Positions 48,178-58,882 of a stretch of DNA of 64,000 nucleotides are shown here, one piece after another (position 1 is the first letter of the stretch; every line of letters begins with the position of its first letter). A program made the position numbers and the translations under genes. The stretch comes from Sipunculus nudus (lineage: Eukaryota > Annelida > Sipuncula > Golfingiida > Sipunculidae). A model generated the notes under the pieces. The model worked only from the letters and a program-made list of their open reading frames with translations, searched no databases and had not been told where the DNA came from. Location of the stretch: positions 50,505,340 through 50,569,339 of the forward strand of contig CM049322.1 of the NCBI GenBank assembly GCA_026874595.1, in the 5' to 3' direction.

Positions 48178-48597
48178 GTTAAAGTACTTAGAAGTGGAAG
48201 CAATTCAAGCAATTTCTCTGAGCTAAGAGCAGAGGTCTTCCACTTAAGCAAGTTCAGCTCTCTACAAAGCCTACCACCAACTAGCCAAGGAGTCTTGTCT
48301 CACATTCAGCGAGCATTCTATAATGCCCGTACAATAATGCATGCCTGGGAAAGCTACTTTGACCCTGAAGCGTATGAATTCTTGAAAGCTGAGGATTATG
48401 GATATGAGGTAGATGAGGGTCAGTTGAAGCCAACATCAACTTGGAAAACACTTGAGGATCACTGGTTGGTCGTATGTTCATGTGATAAGTGTGCCAGATC
48501 CACTTGCCCATGGAGAGTGGCTGAGGACAAATGTGTACAATTTTGTCGGTGTATGAAATCTACCCCAAATGCCTGTAGAAATTCCAAATGTTATTAA
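48178..48597 (+). CDS. C-terminal part of a cysteine-rich CXC-type protein
   Basis: The frame is open from 48,178 and has no Met before PPTSQGVLSHIQRAFYNA, so it is a last exon or a fragment. It encodes about 139 residues. SLPPTSQGVLSHIQRAFYNA and a Cys-rich end (VVCSCDKCARSTCPWR, then DKCVQFCRCMKSTPNACRN) resemble the C-terminal region of many invertebrate element-linked proteins that carry a degenerate tesmin/TSO1-like CXC motif. Nine cysteines occur in the last 40 residues, with C-x-C-x2-C-x4-C spacing. A possible acceptor (GTACTTAG) lies at 48,190. It lies between the two arms of the inverted repeat and may belong to that element. The function is unknown; metal binding is inferred. Confidence 0.5.
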   Translation, partial: VKVLRSGSNSSNFSELRAEVFHLSKFSSLQSLPPTSQGVLSHIQRAFYNARTIMHAWESYFDPEAYEFLKAEDYGYEVDEGQLKPTSTWKTLEDHWLVVCSCDKCARSTCPWRVAEDKCVQFCRCMKSTPNACRNSKCY

Positions 48598-48747
48598 CTA
48601 CCTTTTTATTTTATCTACGACTGACTGACAAGTTATGTGATCTGCCCAATACAGGCAACATGTATGAAGAGTTGACTGCTAGATGTCACTTGTTCTGCAT
48701 TGGTTGTAACAAGCTGACTGATAATTAAGTTGTGTACTAATAGCTCA

Positions 48748-49290
48748 TTTGTTTCAAAGGTTGATCCTCCGTGGCTATTTAAAGGGTTTGTATTTTTCAT
48801 TAAACCTTTGTCTCAAGATATCAGTAAATTTATTTATGTAGGAGAACACTTTTGTTACTTTGTTATGAACCTGCGAATGTATGATGTTTCAAAGATTGAT
48901 CCCTCCGTGGAAAATAAAAGTTGATTTTTTTTTACTCTTCATTAAGCCTTTGACTCATGATATCAGTATTTTTGTGTTTTACTTTGATATGAACATGTAA
49001 ATGTATGTTGTTTCAAAGATTAATCCGTCCGTGGATATTAGAAATTAAAGTGTTGTCCTGTTCATTAAGCCTTTGTCCCAGGATATCAGTATTTTTCATG
49101 AACAGGAACATCGTTTGTACTTTGATTTGTACCTGCGAATGTATGTTGTTTCAAAGATTTATCAGTCCATGGATATTAGAAGTTGAGGTTATGTACTCTT
49201 TAATATGCCTTTGCCTCAGGATTTCAGTATATTTCATGTACAAGAACACCTTTGCTTCTATCATTTAAACCAGCAAATGTATGACGAAAT
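48748..49290 (+). repeat. four-unit ~130-bp tandem repeat
   Basis: GTTTCAAAGATTGATCCNTCCGTGG (approximate consensus) recurs at about 48,757, 48,888, 49,010 and 49,149. Each copy is followed by CATTAAGCCTTTGTCTCAGGATATCAGTATTT-like sequence and GAACCTGCGAATGTATG. The spacings are about 131, 122 and 139 bases. The units are diverged and do not keep an open frame. They lie directly after the CXC-type ORF. Confidence 0.8.
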
Positions 49291-49299
49291 TTAAAGTAA

Positions 49300-49829
49300 A
49301 GTATTTGCAATGTCTAGAAAATGAAATTATTTAATTATTTTGTCTGTTGACAAGAGGCCTCAGGTAAGATTAAGATGGATGTTGACATCCGGAAAATATT
49401 TTAATGACATTTATTAAGTCAAGTCCAACTGAAAAAAAATGGTAACGATGAACTTTCTTGAGGCAGAGCACTCAAAATATTGTCATTGGAAGGAATACGC
49501 TGAATGAGGTAATTAAAGGGTATTGGTATTGTTATATGTAAACGAAGCTTGCCGAACCCAGCAGACGTGTAATAAACCCTGATTAAATCTACAATTTTAG
49601 AAATGATATGTCTGGACATTTTCTACCAAATAAGGTAACTGTGGATGCAATGGTGAGTAAACGAGTCGTGCTCAAACTAGTAACCATTTCCATATTGAGG
49701 GCAAAATCCTGTCAAACTAGGGGAAATTGGTATTATTTACCTAAATTTGAGATATGGACCAAAAGTTATGATGTCAAATGACTGTTTTTACCCAAAACAT
49801 AGGTTAAGATGAAAACAAATATATATTAT
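49300..49829. other. spacer inside the inverted-repeat structure
   Basis: No gene was recognised between the tandem array and the right arm. Confidence 0.35.
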
Positions 49830-50290
49830 ATGACACTTACTTGAAAAGATGTAATTGTTTACCGTAATACGCCAAAAACGGCAAATAAGGGGTAGGGGTG
49901 ACAAACCTATATGGAGATGCAATTCCTAAAAGTACAAAGTAAGAATGTTTTTGACCAAATTAGGTATTTCTGTAAGAAACATTTCATGAATGAGACACAA
50001 TCAAACTTGAGCCTACTTTCAAATCGGAAGAAAATTTTGACACAGAATGAGTAAAGATAGGTCACTCATTGCCACAAACCGATATTTATATCAATGACCA
50101 ATGCTCCGAATTTGTCATTGGGTTCCATGTAAATGAAAAAAAACATTAAAATTGCCAATATTCTGTTGAAACTGTAATATTACATCTTTTATCGGTTGAC
50201 CTTAATCAGAGAGCTTAAAATGTCATATTAGAGAAAACGTACTTGATTTCAAAGTGTTACCCAAACTTTTCCATCCATGTAGATTAGGAA
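49830..50290 (-). repeat. right arm of a long imperfect inverted repeat
   Basis: This is the inverted counterpart of 47,490-48,030. The two arms face each other across about 1.8 kb. Similarity is clear but well below identity, so the pair is old or is two insertions of one family in opposite orientation. Confidence 0.75.
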
Positions 50291-50304
50291 AATATAGTGA
50301 AAAG

Positions 50305-50570
50305 TTGTCTAACGGACACCTCACTTAGGTGGACAACTGGCTATAACGGACAACATAGTTAAGTCCCTTCAAAATTCCCTATATGTTATGTATAAGCGGA
50401 ACCTCTAAGGCGGACACCTCACTACCGCGGACAACGGACAGCAGATTTCAACTCAAACCAACATCCTAAGAGTAAATGAACCTGAGAAATGCGGACACGA
50501 TACGCCACCTTCGGCGGACACTGATCATTCGCCCCGGACAACATCAAAGACCACCTGTACTGTTGTTGTT
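50305..50570. repeat. GGACA-rich dispersed repeat
   Basis: Spaced units such as CGGACACCTCACT, GCGGACAACGGACA and TCGGCGGACACTGATC recur. A related stretch lies at about 56,125-56,205 (AAGGACACCTAACTATTAAGG ... CTGTCCGCTTTAGACAGG). This style is common at the ends of invertebrate DNA transposons. Termini could not be fixed. Confidence 0.55.
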
Positions 50571-50574
50571 CCTG

Positions 50575-51242
50575 GGACTGGAACACAAGGGATTATGTAA
50601 TCCACCGTTGTTACCTTAATGCTTGGCTGTGCTCATGTCACGGTGTGATGCGCTACTAAGTTAAACACAGCAAATATGAAGCGGTATACATCGCGTAACT
50701 TTATTTCACGGTTGATCATTCACACGTTGCGAAGCTACATATTGTTCGCTCGACCGCGGGGTCATTAAATTTATTAAAGGGCTAACGATTACCCATGCGT
50801 CCCTGATCACTCCACGCAATATCTAACTGTAAAATTAGCCACTTTGTTATAGCAGGCTGTTTGATATAAATTGATTTATTTTGCTCAGTATATCTCAAAC
50901 TGATCTGCTCAGTGTCAAACATCTGCTTGTTCCGTAGCTGTTTGTACCATTCCGCCGTGCACAAACTCCTTGGGGTTCGTTTAATCTCGGATACCTTCAA
51001 CATTAATGCAAATCAAACCAAACAACCATCATAAAAGAAAGTTTATTTTAGGCTTAAGCTACATTCTCCCATAAAACGAATGTTCCCAGGTTCGTAGCCA
51101 TAACAATCGTCGGATTGGGCGTGAGTCATGCTTATTTGACTGAGGGAATCAGCGACAAGAGCGTACGCGAGTATATGAACATTGTTTTTACGGATGTCTT
51201 CATAGACTTTTCTCCTTATATTGTTCACTACTTGAAATAAGT
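50575..51242. other. spacer left of LINE 2
   Basis: No gene was recognised. Confidence 0.35.
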
Positions 51243-51259
51243 AAAAATAATCACAGTTT
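51243..51259 (+). repeat. left target-site duplication of LINE 2
   Basis: AAAAATAATCACAGTTT here is repeated exactly at 55968-55984. It adjoins the T-rich (poly-A on the minus strand) end of the element. Confidence 0.88.
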
Positions 51260-51541
51260 TTTTTTTGTTTTTTTTTCTGTAAGTGCCGCTGAAATCTCTT
51301 TTTTTTATTGGCATAATACATATACATAAACATAGACAGAAATAGGCAACATTTATGTACATATACATACATACTTACATTATACATAGACAAGGACAAC
51401 ACAGTAACTGATACTAATGTGGTGAAAAAGAAATGCCTTGTAATTCATAATTCACTTATAAAGTGCATTCATATATATTTATATCTATTTAAACATACAA
51501 ATATATATATTTATGTAGTCATAACATTCTTACAAGTAATA

Positions 51542-54500
51542 TTACACTATCAGAGGTAAAATTGGACTCCATTTCCTCAGATGGTGCGCCATCTTACATT
51601 GTTTTTCTGCAATAATGTATTCTTCCTTTTGCAGTGATTTCACATTTAATATAAAGTTGTTGAACAAAACAGAGTCAGATGAATTACAATTTCCTTTGTA
51701 TACTGTGAGTTTGTACAATACTATCATTGTATTCATCAAAATATTTTTTTCAGTAAATGGAAGAATACCAAACATTATATTATTTGGGAGCATACCTGAC
51801 ATATTTACATTACATGAGTTCAACCATTCACAGATCCTAAAGTACACGTTTTTTGTGACTATACAATGACAAAAAGATGTAATATGGTTTCTTGATACAG
51901 AAAACAATAGTCACATCTACCACTATCAACTAAATTCCATGTGAACAAATGACTGTTTACAGGTAAATAATTATTCATAATTTTATATTGAAACTCTCTT
52001 GTATACCATTCAGATGAAATCTTATAAATCGATTGAAATCTTAATTTCTTTTCCTCATTTGTAACATTTAAATATAAATCACATTTTATTTTTCTGCTCA
52101 TTATTTTCTTTTCAATAAATTTATGATATAACATTTTTGAATCTAGGCTTGATATCTTAAATGGATCATTCTTAATAAACACAGGATCATCATATTCCTG
52201 CATATTCACAGAATGCTCATCTTCTAATATAGTACGCTGATATTTTGATATAGATGACACTATTGATTGTAACTTGAATTTATCTAACTGTGTTAAATCT
52301 CCTTTATCTAGAGTGCTCCAAGATTTTAATGACCCATCAATATTTATTAGGACATGAATGTAATTTATCCCTGCCGCTGACAATTTTTTGTTAAAGTAAG
52401 ATGCTTTGTTGACATTAAATAGTTTGTTATTCCACAATGTTTGTGATAATATTTCAAATTTAGTTGTAGGGTAGCAATCGAAAAGTTCAGCCCATGAACA
52501 CAGGCATGATTTATAAAAATTTGGCAGGGAAAGTGGGATCCTCTGTATATCAAAGTTTGATCGTATGAATGCTACTCCACCAATCTTACGTAGATAACCT
52601 GTCACCAACTTCACCCAAGGTTTATCTTTTTCCGTAATTAATCGTTTTATCCATAATACACGTTGGGCTTTTAACATTGATTCTACATCTGGAACTTTAA
52701 GACCACCTTTTCCATAGGATCCAATAGCAGTACAATATTTAACTTTAGGCTTTTTATCCTTCAATATAAATAAGTTAATCATACTTTGTACTTCAGTAAT
52801 GAAGCCCTTTGGAGGATCACACATATTAGAGACATACAATATTGTAGATAAAACAAGTGATCGAGCTATTTCAACCCTTCCATACACTGTCAGTGTACGA
52901 GTTTTCCATACATTCAACGTTTTTGCTTAATTCTTTCTTTTATTCTTGTGAAGTTTTGCTCCACAACCATATCTGAATCATAACAAAAGTATATACCCAA
53001 AATTCCTATGACATTTACAGTCAAATCTAACCATCTACATTCTATGGGTTTATCCTGTCTGTTTCTATCTTTGCCTAACCAAGCTGCCTCAGATTTATCG
53101 TAATTAACTTTTAAAGAGGAATACTCTGTAAACATGTTGATTAGTTTGATAAGTTCCTTAAATGAATTTACATCATGAATGAAAAAAGTTGTGTCATCTG
53201 CAAACATATACATTTTAAATTCTGTGTCATAGACCTTTATTCCTTTGACATTATTATTTGTACGAATCTTATGTACCAATATTTCGACAACAAGTAAAAA
53301 CAAATAACATGCAACGGGGTCACCTTGACGTGTACCCCGTTCTATTAAAAAATACTGAGTAGTAATTCCATTATTAATAACTGCACTTTCCAACTTGTTA
53401 TACATTGTTTTTACCCATAAAATAAAATTTTCTCCAAATCCAAACCTTTTTAGAACACTAAACATAAATACATGATCTACTGAATCAAAGGCTGCTTCAA
53501 AATCCGCTGCAAACATAATACCTGGTACCATTCTTTGCTTGCAATAACTCAACATATCATCAATTAGTCTGATGGGATCACCAATAAAACGTCCTTTTAT
53601 AAATGCACTTTGTTCTTGCGAAATTATCTCTGGTATTATTTTCTTCAACCTATTTACCAAAACCCGACTGAGTATTTTACTATCTATATTGATTAAACTT
53701 ATCGGGCGCCATGACTTAATGAACCTGGAGTCTTTTCCTGGTTTTTCTAATAAAGTGATGATTGCTTGTTTTTGGCTTGCCGTCATTTGACATTCAATAA
53801 AATTGTGATTCATACATGATACTAAGTCTTTTCCAATATCTTGGAAAAAATGGACATAAAATTCTTTACTTAGACCATCATTTCCAGGTGATTTGTTGGA
53901 TGGCATAGACTTAACAGCATTAAAAATCTCATCCAGTGTCACTGGACCATCACACATGGATGAATGTTCTTTAGTTAGAGTTGGCATATTAACTTTACTT
54001 AAATAATTTTCACATTGTTCTGGTGTGACAGTAGAAACCCTTGTAAAACGTTGCATAAAAAAATTTCTTATTTCATTTAGAATATCACTTTGGGAGGTTA
54101 ATACATCATTATTGCTTTTTAGTAATTTTCGTACTGATGTTTTGCCCTTATTTCTGTTTTTCTTAGTTCAGGAAATATGCAGAATTTCTTTCACCATATT
54201 CTCTCCACTGTGCTCTTGAGCGAATTATTATTCCTTCAGTTATATGATTATACATAGTTTCCACCTCTTGTTTTACTTGTTGATACTCTGTTACTATTGA
54301 GTCTCCCGGATGTTCACATTATTTTCTTTCTAATTCATTCAGTTTACTCTCAAGAGCGGCTAGATTTAATCTTCTTTCCTTAGCTTTTGACTTAGAATAT
54401 TCTACTGTGAATTGCCTTATTTTGTATTTCAAAAATTCCCAGCGGCTTGCCGGATTATTATATATATTAAGTTCTTTCCATGCAAAAATTTTATTTTTTA

Positions 54501-55290
54501 ACTCATTGACATACACTTCATCCTGTAAAAGAGAATTATTAATTTTCCAATACCCCTTTCCTCTTTTATGTTCATTTAAGACTTGTAACTGTAAATTAAT
54601 AGCTGAATGGTCTGTACCTACTGAAGGAATAATATCGGTAGACTGTACAGATGGCTGAATATTATTTAAAATTAAAAAATAATCTAGTCGTCTTTGTGTC
54701 AAGGGGAACCGTCGCCTCCAGGAATATCTTTTAACATCAGGATTTCTTATCCTCCATATATCTATGACCTCAAATTCTTCAATGATTGGCTGTATTTGCT
54801 TAATAGACTTTACTTTCAGTTTTTCACCATCAGTGTCAAACATTAAAATCACCCTCTATAATTAGCCTTATGTCAGTATCAAGTACCATCTTTTTTATTT
54901 CATTATGCAGCTTTTGGAAATACTCTACCTGTTCCATTTCTGTGTTTGGTGCATATATTACATAATAGAGTGTGGCACTCTTGAATAATACATTTTGATA
55001 GGATATATCTACCATCAGTATCAACTGTTACCTGCTCAAATTTAAAATCTGTTTTCTCTCCAATCATTATCATTACACCTTTGCTTGCTGATGTACCATG
55101 TGAAAAATAAACTTGCCCATGCCACTGTTAAGACCAATTATTCACAATTTTTAAGTCACTGTGTGATTCTTGGATAAACCCAATACCATTTTGACAACCC
55201 TGTTTACAGAACCAGTTAAACATTTTCTTTCTTTTTTTCATATTGTCTTAAACCTCTGACATTCAATGGCACAATATTAATGATATTATC
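51542..55290 (-). pseudogene. LINE 2 ORF2: endonuclease-RT, frame-broken
   Basis: Pieces in order on the minus strand are: endonuclease start (LNVRGL, GFIQESHSD, about 55,290-55,130); endonuclease middle ending LIIEGDFNV (55,024-54,836); endonuclease end with QRRLDYFLI and TDHSAINL (54,852-54,319); reverse transcriptase with SWRPISLINID, KGRFIGD, ADFEAAFDSVDH, GTRQGDP and FADD (54,056-52,914); thumb and connector with REFQYKIMNNYLPVNS (52,917-51,859); and the C-terminal zinc-knuckle part (51,907-51,542). At least five shifts or stops separate the pieces. Some are one-base shifts at A runs, for example near 52,920. Confidence 0.88.
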
Positions 55291-55763
55291 TGAACAATTA
55301 TATGATACCACGATCCATTTCTTTCCTTACCATTGTTGCCATTGCACTTGAGAGACCTTCACTTTTTTTGGCATTAATACAGTTACTTGTTACATGAATA
55401 AAACACGAGTAGACAGAGTATTCATTACATGAATAAACACATTGAGACACAACAGACATTCTTGAATAATTTTTTTTACCAAAATACCCTTTTGGGCCTA
55501 CTTGATTTATTTACTATAAAAATATTTTCACTCCTTTATTAAACATAAAAGGTTTAAATGAAAAGATGTGTTATCCCACAAATTACACAGTTTCTGCGAA
55601 CATTTAATTCTAAATGCATAAACTGTGGAGAATTAAACATACTACAGATACAATATAATTATAGTCTCTTGCATTCCTTTCTCAAATCAGAATGGTGACA
55701 AACTATAAACTGATACCAATCTATATTCATAATACATTGTCACTGATTATATTTCTAGTCTGA

Positions 55764-55967
55764 TTAATGATTTGAGAACAGGTTGCCAAGATCATCTCCA
55801 TAGTTCACTTGTACAATGTTATCTAAATCTTCCTTATTCTGAGCAAAATTCTTTCCATCCCAAGACCATACTGTTTTAACCATCTCATCTTTCTTAACCC
55901 TGTTGAATACCTCTAGCATTTCTTTACAAAGGTCATCAACAATAATGATACCTGTGTTTTTCAGGTA
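55764..55967 (-). pseudogene. LINE 2 ORF1, C-terminal remnant
   Basis: LKNTGIIIVDDLCKEMLEVF and a following WSWDGKNFAQ align with LKNSGIIIVDDMCAEMQKMF and WTWDGKVFVK of the ORF1 at 10.1-10.96 kb. The remnant begins exactly at the target-site duplication, so the truncation happened during insertion. Confidence 0.85.
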
Positions 55968-55984
55968 AAAAATAATCACAGTTT
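55968..55984 (+). repeat. right target-site duplication of LINE 2
   Basis: This is the second copy of AAAAATAATCACAGTTT. One more A precedes it here than in the left copy. Confidence 0.88.
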
Positions 55985-56117
55985 GTATATGAATATTGAA
56001 TGCATGATGTGTGCATGGATATGTATTACATATATATGAAATCTGATTAATACAATAAACACGTTCTTGCAGCTGTTCGTTGTCTTTATTTATAAAAAAT
56101 CCCTGTTATCAACCAAG

Positions 56118-56260
56118 GTCAACCTGCCTAATAAGGACACCTAACTATTAAGGACAAAATGACTGAGTCCCTTGACTGTCCGCTTTAGACAGGTTTCACT
56201 GTATATAGTTTTGCTCTAAAAGAGACATGTACAAGAATGACCCCACAGCTCAAGGAGTAA
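56118..56260. repeat. fragments of two dispersed repeats
   Basis: The left half is related to the GGACA-rich repeat at 50.3-50.6 kb and ends GACAGGTTTCACTGTA. The right half (GTTTTGCTCTAAAAGAGACATG...AATGACCCCAC) is the inverted match of 47,469-47,511. Confidence 0.6.
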
Positions 56261-56636
56261 AGGGCCAATGTAAGCAGCAATGTAGAAACAATGTAAGACC
56301 GATGTAGTGTAATACTATATATGTAGGATAAATATTAGGCTAATGTGGTGAAATATAATTTATATGTCGAACCAATGTAGGATAAATTTATTGTAAAATC
56401 AAGAAAATTATTTATCATGAATTTTCCAGGTAATACATATGATCCGACAAAGATGTAAATGTGGAATATAAATGTATCTTAAAATTAAGCATGTAACAGG
56501 CAGTTTCATACAATGCCATGCTGTTGCTGTATGATGCAAAATAAGATTGTTTAAATTATATGTAAAGATATATAAATGTGTAAATGCATATATCTATATA
56601 TTTATATATATATATATATATAAACACATGCATCTA

Positions 56637-56639
<3 letters not shown>

Positions 56640-56689
<50 letters not shown>
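56640..56689. repeat. (TA)n microsatellite
   Basis: About 50 bases of pure TA repeat, with a shorter TA tract 20 bases to the left. Confidence 0.95.
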
Positions 56690-56693
<4 letters not shown>

Positions 56694-56780
56694 CAAAGTG
56701 ATGCAAATTTACTTTTGTTTGTATGGGATTATACAATTTTATCAACTAAATTATTTAATTCTATAAAAAGGATAGTTCCT

Positions 56781-57781
56781 CAGGGGCTCTAGGACAATTC
56801 CCCCCCCCCCGGAAAATTACCCCTCGACAATTACCCCCTGGACAATTACCCCCCCCCCCCAACAATCACCCCCCGGACAATAACCCCCAGGACAATTACC
56901 CCCTTGGACAACTACCCCTCCCGGACAACTATCCCAAGACAATAACTCCCCGGTACATCTACCCCCCTCCGCCGACAACTACCCCCCGGACAACTATCCC
57001 CATGATATTATAACACCACTTTAAACGTACACATTGTGCAAACTAAGAGTAAAATATTCCGATTGTAATTAAAACAAATACCGGTGATAATATATTTCAA
57101 ACCAAGCGTACATACATCATGTGGATCGCAAAAATAGAAAAAAAATCCTTTACATCAAGTTACAGCAGCAGATACCTAGTTTTAGGCAATGCCTCCCAGA
57201 TGATTGTGAATTTTAAAAAAACTTTGTAAATATATGGTAAAAAGTCCATTATATGAAATATGCTTTACATTGGAAAGTTGTAAAACAAAAGCTTTGTAAA
57301 CATATGATCAAAAAGTCCATTATATGAAATGTCCATTATATGGGCAAGTTATAGGCAATGCCTCGAAGGTAGTCAAATGTGTCCCTGTTTCCGTAGTCGG
57401 CACAATGTTCAATATCCTCTGGTGACGATCCTGGTATACCCGCCTCTGTGGGGGTGGTCCATGACCACCAGCGATCTGCGCTATCACAAACTGGTTCAGC
57501 GACTGCTCTTTGGCATTCTGTGCTACTTATTAGCAACACAGATTATATTTAAATGTATAACGTGTTCTTTAAATGTGTAATTTATACCATGGGGGTAATT
57601 CTCCAGGGGTTAGTTTTCCGGGGGGGGGGGGAATTGTACCGGGATAATTGTCCGGGGGGTTGTCTGGGGGGTAGTTGTCCCATGGGGGTAATTGTCCGGG
57701 GGGTTATTGTCTGGGGGTAATTGTCCAGAGATTAATTGTCAGGGGGTAATTGTCCGGGGGTAGTTGTCCTGATGCCCTTCT
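56781..57781. mobile_element. foldback element with arms of tandem GGACAATTACCCCC units
   Basis: The left arm (about 56,781-57,002) is some 13 tandem variants of GGACAATTACCCCC. The right arm (about 57,588-57,781) is some 11 variants of the reverse complement, GGGGGTAATTGTCC. The outer ends also pair: AGGGGCTCTAGGACAATT on the left, and the right end inverted reads AAGGGCATCAGGACAACT. Between them are about 590 bases with an internal direct repeat (TAGGCAATGCCTC at 57,183 and 57,352; AAAAAGTCCATTATATGAAAT at about 57,239 and 57,310). A 67-codon minus frame (57,336-57,539) has no recognised domain. Long repeat-built inverted arms are typical of Foldback-type DNA transposons. No target duplication could be fixed. 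Confidence 0.75.
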
Positions 57782-57789
57782 GATTCAAC

Positions 57790-58054
57790 GCGTGTGTCAA
57801 TTTAACCCTTCATATAAAAGTTCCAATTTTAATTCAGCATATCATTACCGGTTTAGAGATCAGGCCACTTGGATATTTCATACAGGAAAATTAAATTAAA
57901 AAAAATAAATTTTAATAAAGTTTCTTGTCATGTTTTGCTTAATTTCTTTCTAACATGTAAAACATTATTATTATTATTTTGTTGTGCAGTGACCATATAT
58001 TTTTTTTCTCAAAAGATTTAGAAAAAACCCCCAAAAAAACTATATTTCCTGATA
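57790..58054. other. spacer
   Basis: AT-rich sequence; no gene was seen. Confidence 0.35.
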
Positions 58055-58056
58055 TA

Positions 58057-58095
<39 letters not shown>
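58055..58095. repeat. (TA)n microsatellite
   Basis: About 40 bases of TA repeat with one TG interruption. Confidence 0.92.
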
Positions 58096-58098
<3 letters not shown>

Positions 58099-58149
58099 AA
58101 TGTTGAGTAGGTTGGAGAATTGTTGTCATTAGTCAGAGCTTCACGCCGT

Positions 58150-58316
58150 TATCGGGATTGGTAAAAAATGTTTGAAAAATGTTTTGATAAAAATGTACTG
58201 TGGTAACATTTATGCGCTTTTTTTTAAACGTTCTAAAATGTTTTTAAAACGTTTCAAAAAGATGATTTGTTATGGAACATATTAGAATGTTTATAAAATG
58301 TTTTGTGCTAGCTGGG
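58150..58316. repeat. AACGTTT/AAATGTTT-rich MITE-like remnant
   Basis: Repeated AAATGTTT and AAACGTTT words (AAAATGTTTGAAAAATGTTT, TTTTTAAAACGTTTC) end in TTTTGTGCTAGCTGGG. Such word-repeat stretches ending in AGCTGGG are widespread small interspersed repeats in aquatic animals. The left end is not defined. Confidence 0.4.
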
Positions 58317-58759
58317 ATATTTGATAAAATAAATGAGGTGTGTTTTTTTTCTTTCCATAAGTGACTGTTCAGTTCCTTGATTCTCGCTTTTTATATCAAT
58401 TAAATGATAACTGGTTGAGAAATAACTTTACACATTCCAACACAATAAAGTTACTTTAACGTTGCTAAGACTACATAGTTTAGCCCATTGAATACATTTA
58501 TCCAACATATAGTCTAACGTTGCGTGTCCAACCTGAACTAAGATACACGATTCAAACGTGTGCACTGTAAAAACCAACGCTGGCTCAACGTTGTGTTTCC
58601 AACCCCAACCAATATCCAACGTTTCAACATTTGTGCATGTTGACCCTGGTTCATGATACAAATTCAGAGTAGCCAATCACAGATCCATTACACTATACCA
58701 TGCATTATGGTCATTAGTAATTGTTTATCTAACATATATATACAGCCGATTTCTATACC

Positions 58760-58882
58760 TTTCCACTTGACACCTGATGAAGAAGCTATAAGCTTCAAAA
58801 CCTCGCGGATGAATTAGTTAATCAACACTAAGGCGTCTTCAGCCTGTTATCTATACACTGATAGACTAACACGGCTACACGC

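Larger units (their letters stand above)
51260..55967 (-). mobile_element. 5'-truncated L1/Tx1-type LINE (LINE 2)
   Basis: This LINE of about 4.7 kb lies on the minus strand and belongs to the same broad type as the element at 9.7 kb, but is clearly diverged from it. A perfect 17-bp duplication flanks it. The 5' end is cut within ORF1: only its last 70 or so codons remain. ORF2 is complete in extent but has several frame breaks. The 3' end has AATAAAAAAAA (51,309 down to 51,299), then 22 unrelated bases, then a second A-rich tail, which suggests a short 3' transduction. Confidence 0.9.

Noticed and set aside
48748-49290. CRISPR-like spaced repeats
   Set aside because: The units are 120-140 bases, diverged throughout, in a eukaryotic genome; it is a tandem repeat.
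56781-57010. CRISPR array or telomere-like repeat
   Set aside because: Units are contiguous with variable C-run length and are mirrored by an inverted array 0.6 kb away; this is a foldback arm.
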